This document shows, one piece after another, positions 63,042 through 64,000 of a stretch of DNA of 64,000 bases. Numbering within the stretch: the first letter of the stretch is position 1; the number at the start of each line of letters is the position of its first letter. The position numbers and the translations under genes were made by a program. The DNA is from Gilvimarinus japonicus (GTDB lineage: Bacteria; Pseudomonadota; Gammaproteobacteria; Pseudomonadales; Cellvibrionaceae), in contig NZ_AP031500.1 in the NCBI RefSeq assembly GCF_042847215.1, positions 1,984,001-2,048,000 of the forward strand, read 5' to 3'. The notes below the pieces were generated by a model. It was not told where the DNA came from. It saw only the letters and a program-made list of their open reading frames with translations, and did not search any database.

Positions 63042-63356
63042 ATGTGGCAAGCAATACCCGAGAACGCCCCTCGGCGCCCGGCATTATCTTCAGTGGGTGT
63101 ATCAGCAGGTTCATATGCCGTGATAAATGTGGTGCTTATTGGCTTCATGATTTTGTCATTGGTGGGCGCTTGCTATCCTTTGCAAAGGTTGCCGGTTCTA
63201 ATGCTCGAACTACTATGGAAGGCAATATGGTTATCCTTTTTTGTGCTGCCAATTCATTTGAACACTGCACTGGATGACTATGCTGCTGCAGTGGCGTTTG
63301 CCTGCACGGTTGGAGTTATTGAGATCGTTAGTTTTACCGTGGCGCTATATCTTTAA
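63042..63356 (+). CDS. Small membrane protein, possibly the remnant of a longer gene
   Basis: The 104-residue protein is not assigned. It has hydrophobic helices at ~28-46, ~50-70 and ~82-103, with YPLQRLPVLMLELLWKAIWL in the middle. The N-terminal ~25 residues do not look like a normal membrane-protein start and have no ribosome-binding site. The sequence resembles the C-terminal half of a larger membrane protein, so this may be a truncated gene. Confidence 0.45.
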   Translation: MWQAIPENAPRRPALSSVGVSAGSYAVINVVLIGFMILSLVGACYPLQRLPVLMLELLWKAIWLSFFVLPIHLNTALDDYAAAVAFACTVGVIEIVSFTVALYL

Positions 63357-63587
63357 TAATTTTTTTTGATGATGTATCGGAAAGATATCTTTAATAAATC
63401 ACGGTTTAAATTAGTATTCTAAAGCATGGGTTGTGGATTAATCGTTTCCCGAGATCTGAAGTTAGATTGGGCATTCTTTTTGTTAGTTTGCTTTGCCAAA
63501 AAATAAAAGTAACTTTCTATAGGCGGCATCAAAAGCGTCTCAAAGCGCATTCAAGGGGCGCGTAACGCAGTGAGGCGCGGCTTAAAC
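63357..63587 (+). other. AT-rich gap with a repeat-like segment
   Basis: The first ~110 bases are strongly AT-rich and hold nothing recognisable. From ~63470 the bases encode, with a stop, a short cysteine/lysine-rich string (VSLLCQKIKVTFYRRHQKR) of the kind seen as spurious translations of dispersed intergenic repeats. No gene is called. Confidence 0.4.
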
Positions 63588-63618
63588 AAAAAAATCCCAG
63601 ACAAGTCTGGGATTTTTT
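63588..63618 (-). terminator. Bidirectional-type terminator after the TonB receptor gene
   Basis: AAAAAATCCCAGAC and GTCTGGGATTTTTT form a long stem with an A-run on one side and a T-run on the other. It lies just beyond the receptor stop on the minus strand. Confidence 0.9.
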
Positions 63619-63623
63619 AACCG

Positions 63624-64000
63624 CTAAAACGCCATCTCAAGCGTTACCCGCAAGCTACGCGGCTCTAACGGATGGTAATGCACATCCTCAACTGGCGATG
63701 CTTCGCCAGCTAACTGCGAAGCATAGTAGTAATCAATATCGTGGTCGTCGCTATCTAGCAAATTAAGTACATCTAAGCTAAGCGTAAACGGCTTAAAGCG
63801 ATAGCCCAGTTTAGCGTTTAGCAAAGTGCTGGCGTCTGAACTGACCTCATTGGTTTCTACTAATGGCCGTGGGCCAAAGTAACGTAGGCGCAAACTACCA
63901 AACACGCCGCTGGCGTAATCGGCGCTTACCCCAAGCTGTAAAACGTCCTCTACTGCCCCCGGTACATAGCGGCCCGGTTGCTCGTTAACAAACCGGGCGT
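63624..64000 (-). CDS. TonB-dependent receptor (3' part, runs off window end)
   Basis: The frame stays open from the stop at 63624 to the last base of the window, so this is the C-terminal ~125 residues of a longer protein. It shows alternating beta-strands of an outer-membrane barrel: QLGVSADYASGVFGSLRLRY, FGPRPLVETNE, LLNAKLGYRF and LSLDVLNLLDSDDHDIDYYY. It ends in EPRSLRVTLEMAF, with the terminal Phe used for outer-membrane insertion. The transported ligand cannot be told from this part. Confidence 0.85.
   Translation of the reverse strand, partial: ARFVNEQPGRYVPGAVEDVLQLGVSADYASGVFGSLRLRYFGPRPLVETNEVSSDASTLLNAKLGYRFKPFTLSLDVLNLLDSDDHDIDYYYASQLAGEASPVEDVHYHPLEPRSLRVTLEMAF

Noticed and set aside
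1..64000. CRISPR arrays, phage genes, IS elements or defence systems
   Set aside because: No direct-repeat arrays, transposases, integrases or toxin/nuclease genes were seen. The window is mostly motility and housekeeping.

Overview
The window is a block of a gammaproteobacterial chromosome. The FleQ/FleSR/FliA regulators, FlhF and FleN, the MotC/MotD stator, MupP-type peptidoglycan recycling and the fused TyrA-AroA enzyme all point to a Pseudomonadales/Cellvibrionales-like, polarly flagellated and probably marine bacterium. No phage, IS element, CRISPR array, tRNA or rRNA gene was seen. Coding density is high.

Region 1 (1-8040) is the flagellar filament end. It holds the 3' part of fliD; a sugar operon with CMP-sialic acid type genes (neuA, neuB, neuC) and a polysaccharide pyruvyltransferase-family gene; a convergent Maf-type flagellin glycosyltransferase; and fliS with a FliT-like gene. 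This segment is visibly more AT-rich than the rest and looks like a flagellin-glycosylation island. The maf/fliS gap carries a sigma54-like promoter facing maf and a good FliA (sigma28) promoter facing fliS.

Region 2 (8041-34239) is the regulatory and export/basal-body core: fleQ, fleS, fleR, fliEFGHIJ, an HsbA/HsbR/HptB phosphorelay, fliK, fliLMNOPQR, flhB, flhA, flhF, fleN and fliA. Sigma54 (GG-N10-GC) promoter candidates precede fleS, fliE, fliK, fliL and flhA. This matches a FleQ/FleR-driven cascade ending in FliA.

Region 3 (34240-43537) is the chemotaxis and motor block: cheY, cheZ, cheA, cheB, motC, motD, a ParC-like ATPase, a ParP-like CheW-domain protein, cheW and a DUF2802 membrane protein. 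ParC/ParP, FlhF and FleN together imply that flagella and chemoreceptor arrays are placed at the pole. CheA carries a four-fold acidic repeat in its linker, which could be the partner surface for ParP.

Region 4 (43538-64000) is housekeeping. On the minus strand are yciK, mupP, ubiG and mtaD. On the plus strand follow gyrA, pheA, tyrA-aroA, cysD, cysN, an SSADH-type aldehyde dehydrogenase, a DUF2835 gene, pyrD, then rmf on the minus strand, rlmKL and two small membrane proteins. The window ends in the 3' part of a TonB-dependent receptor gene on the minus strand. Two gene-free stretches (55984-56389 and 59638-60393) and the AT-rich 63357-63587 segment are described separately.
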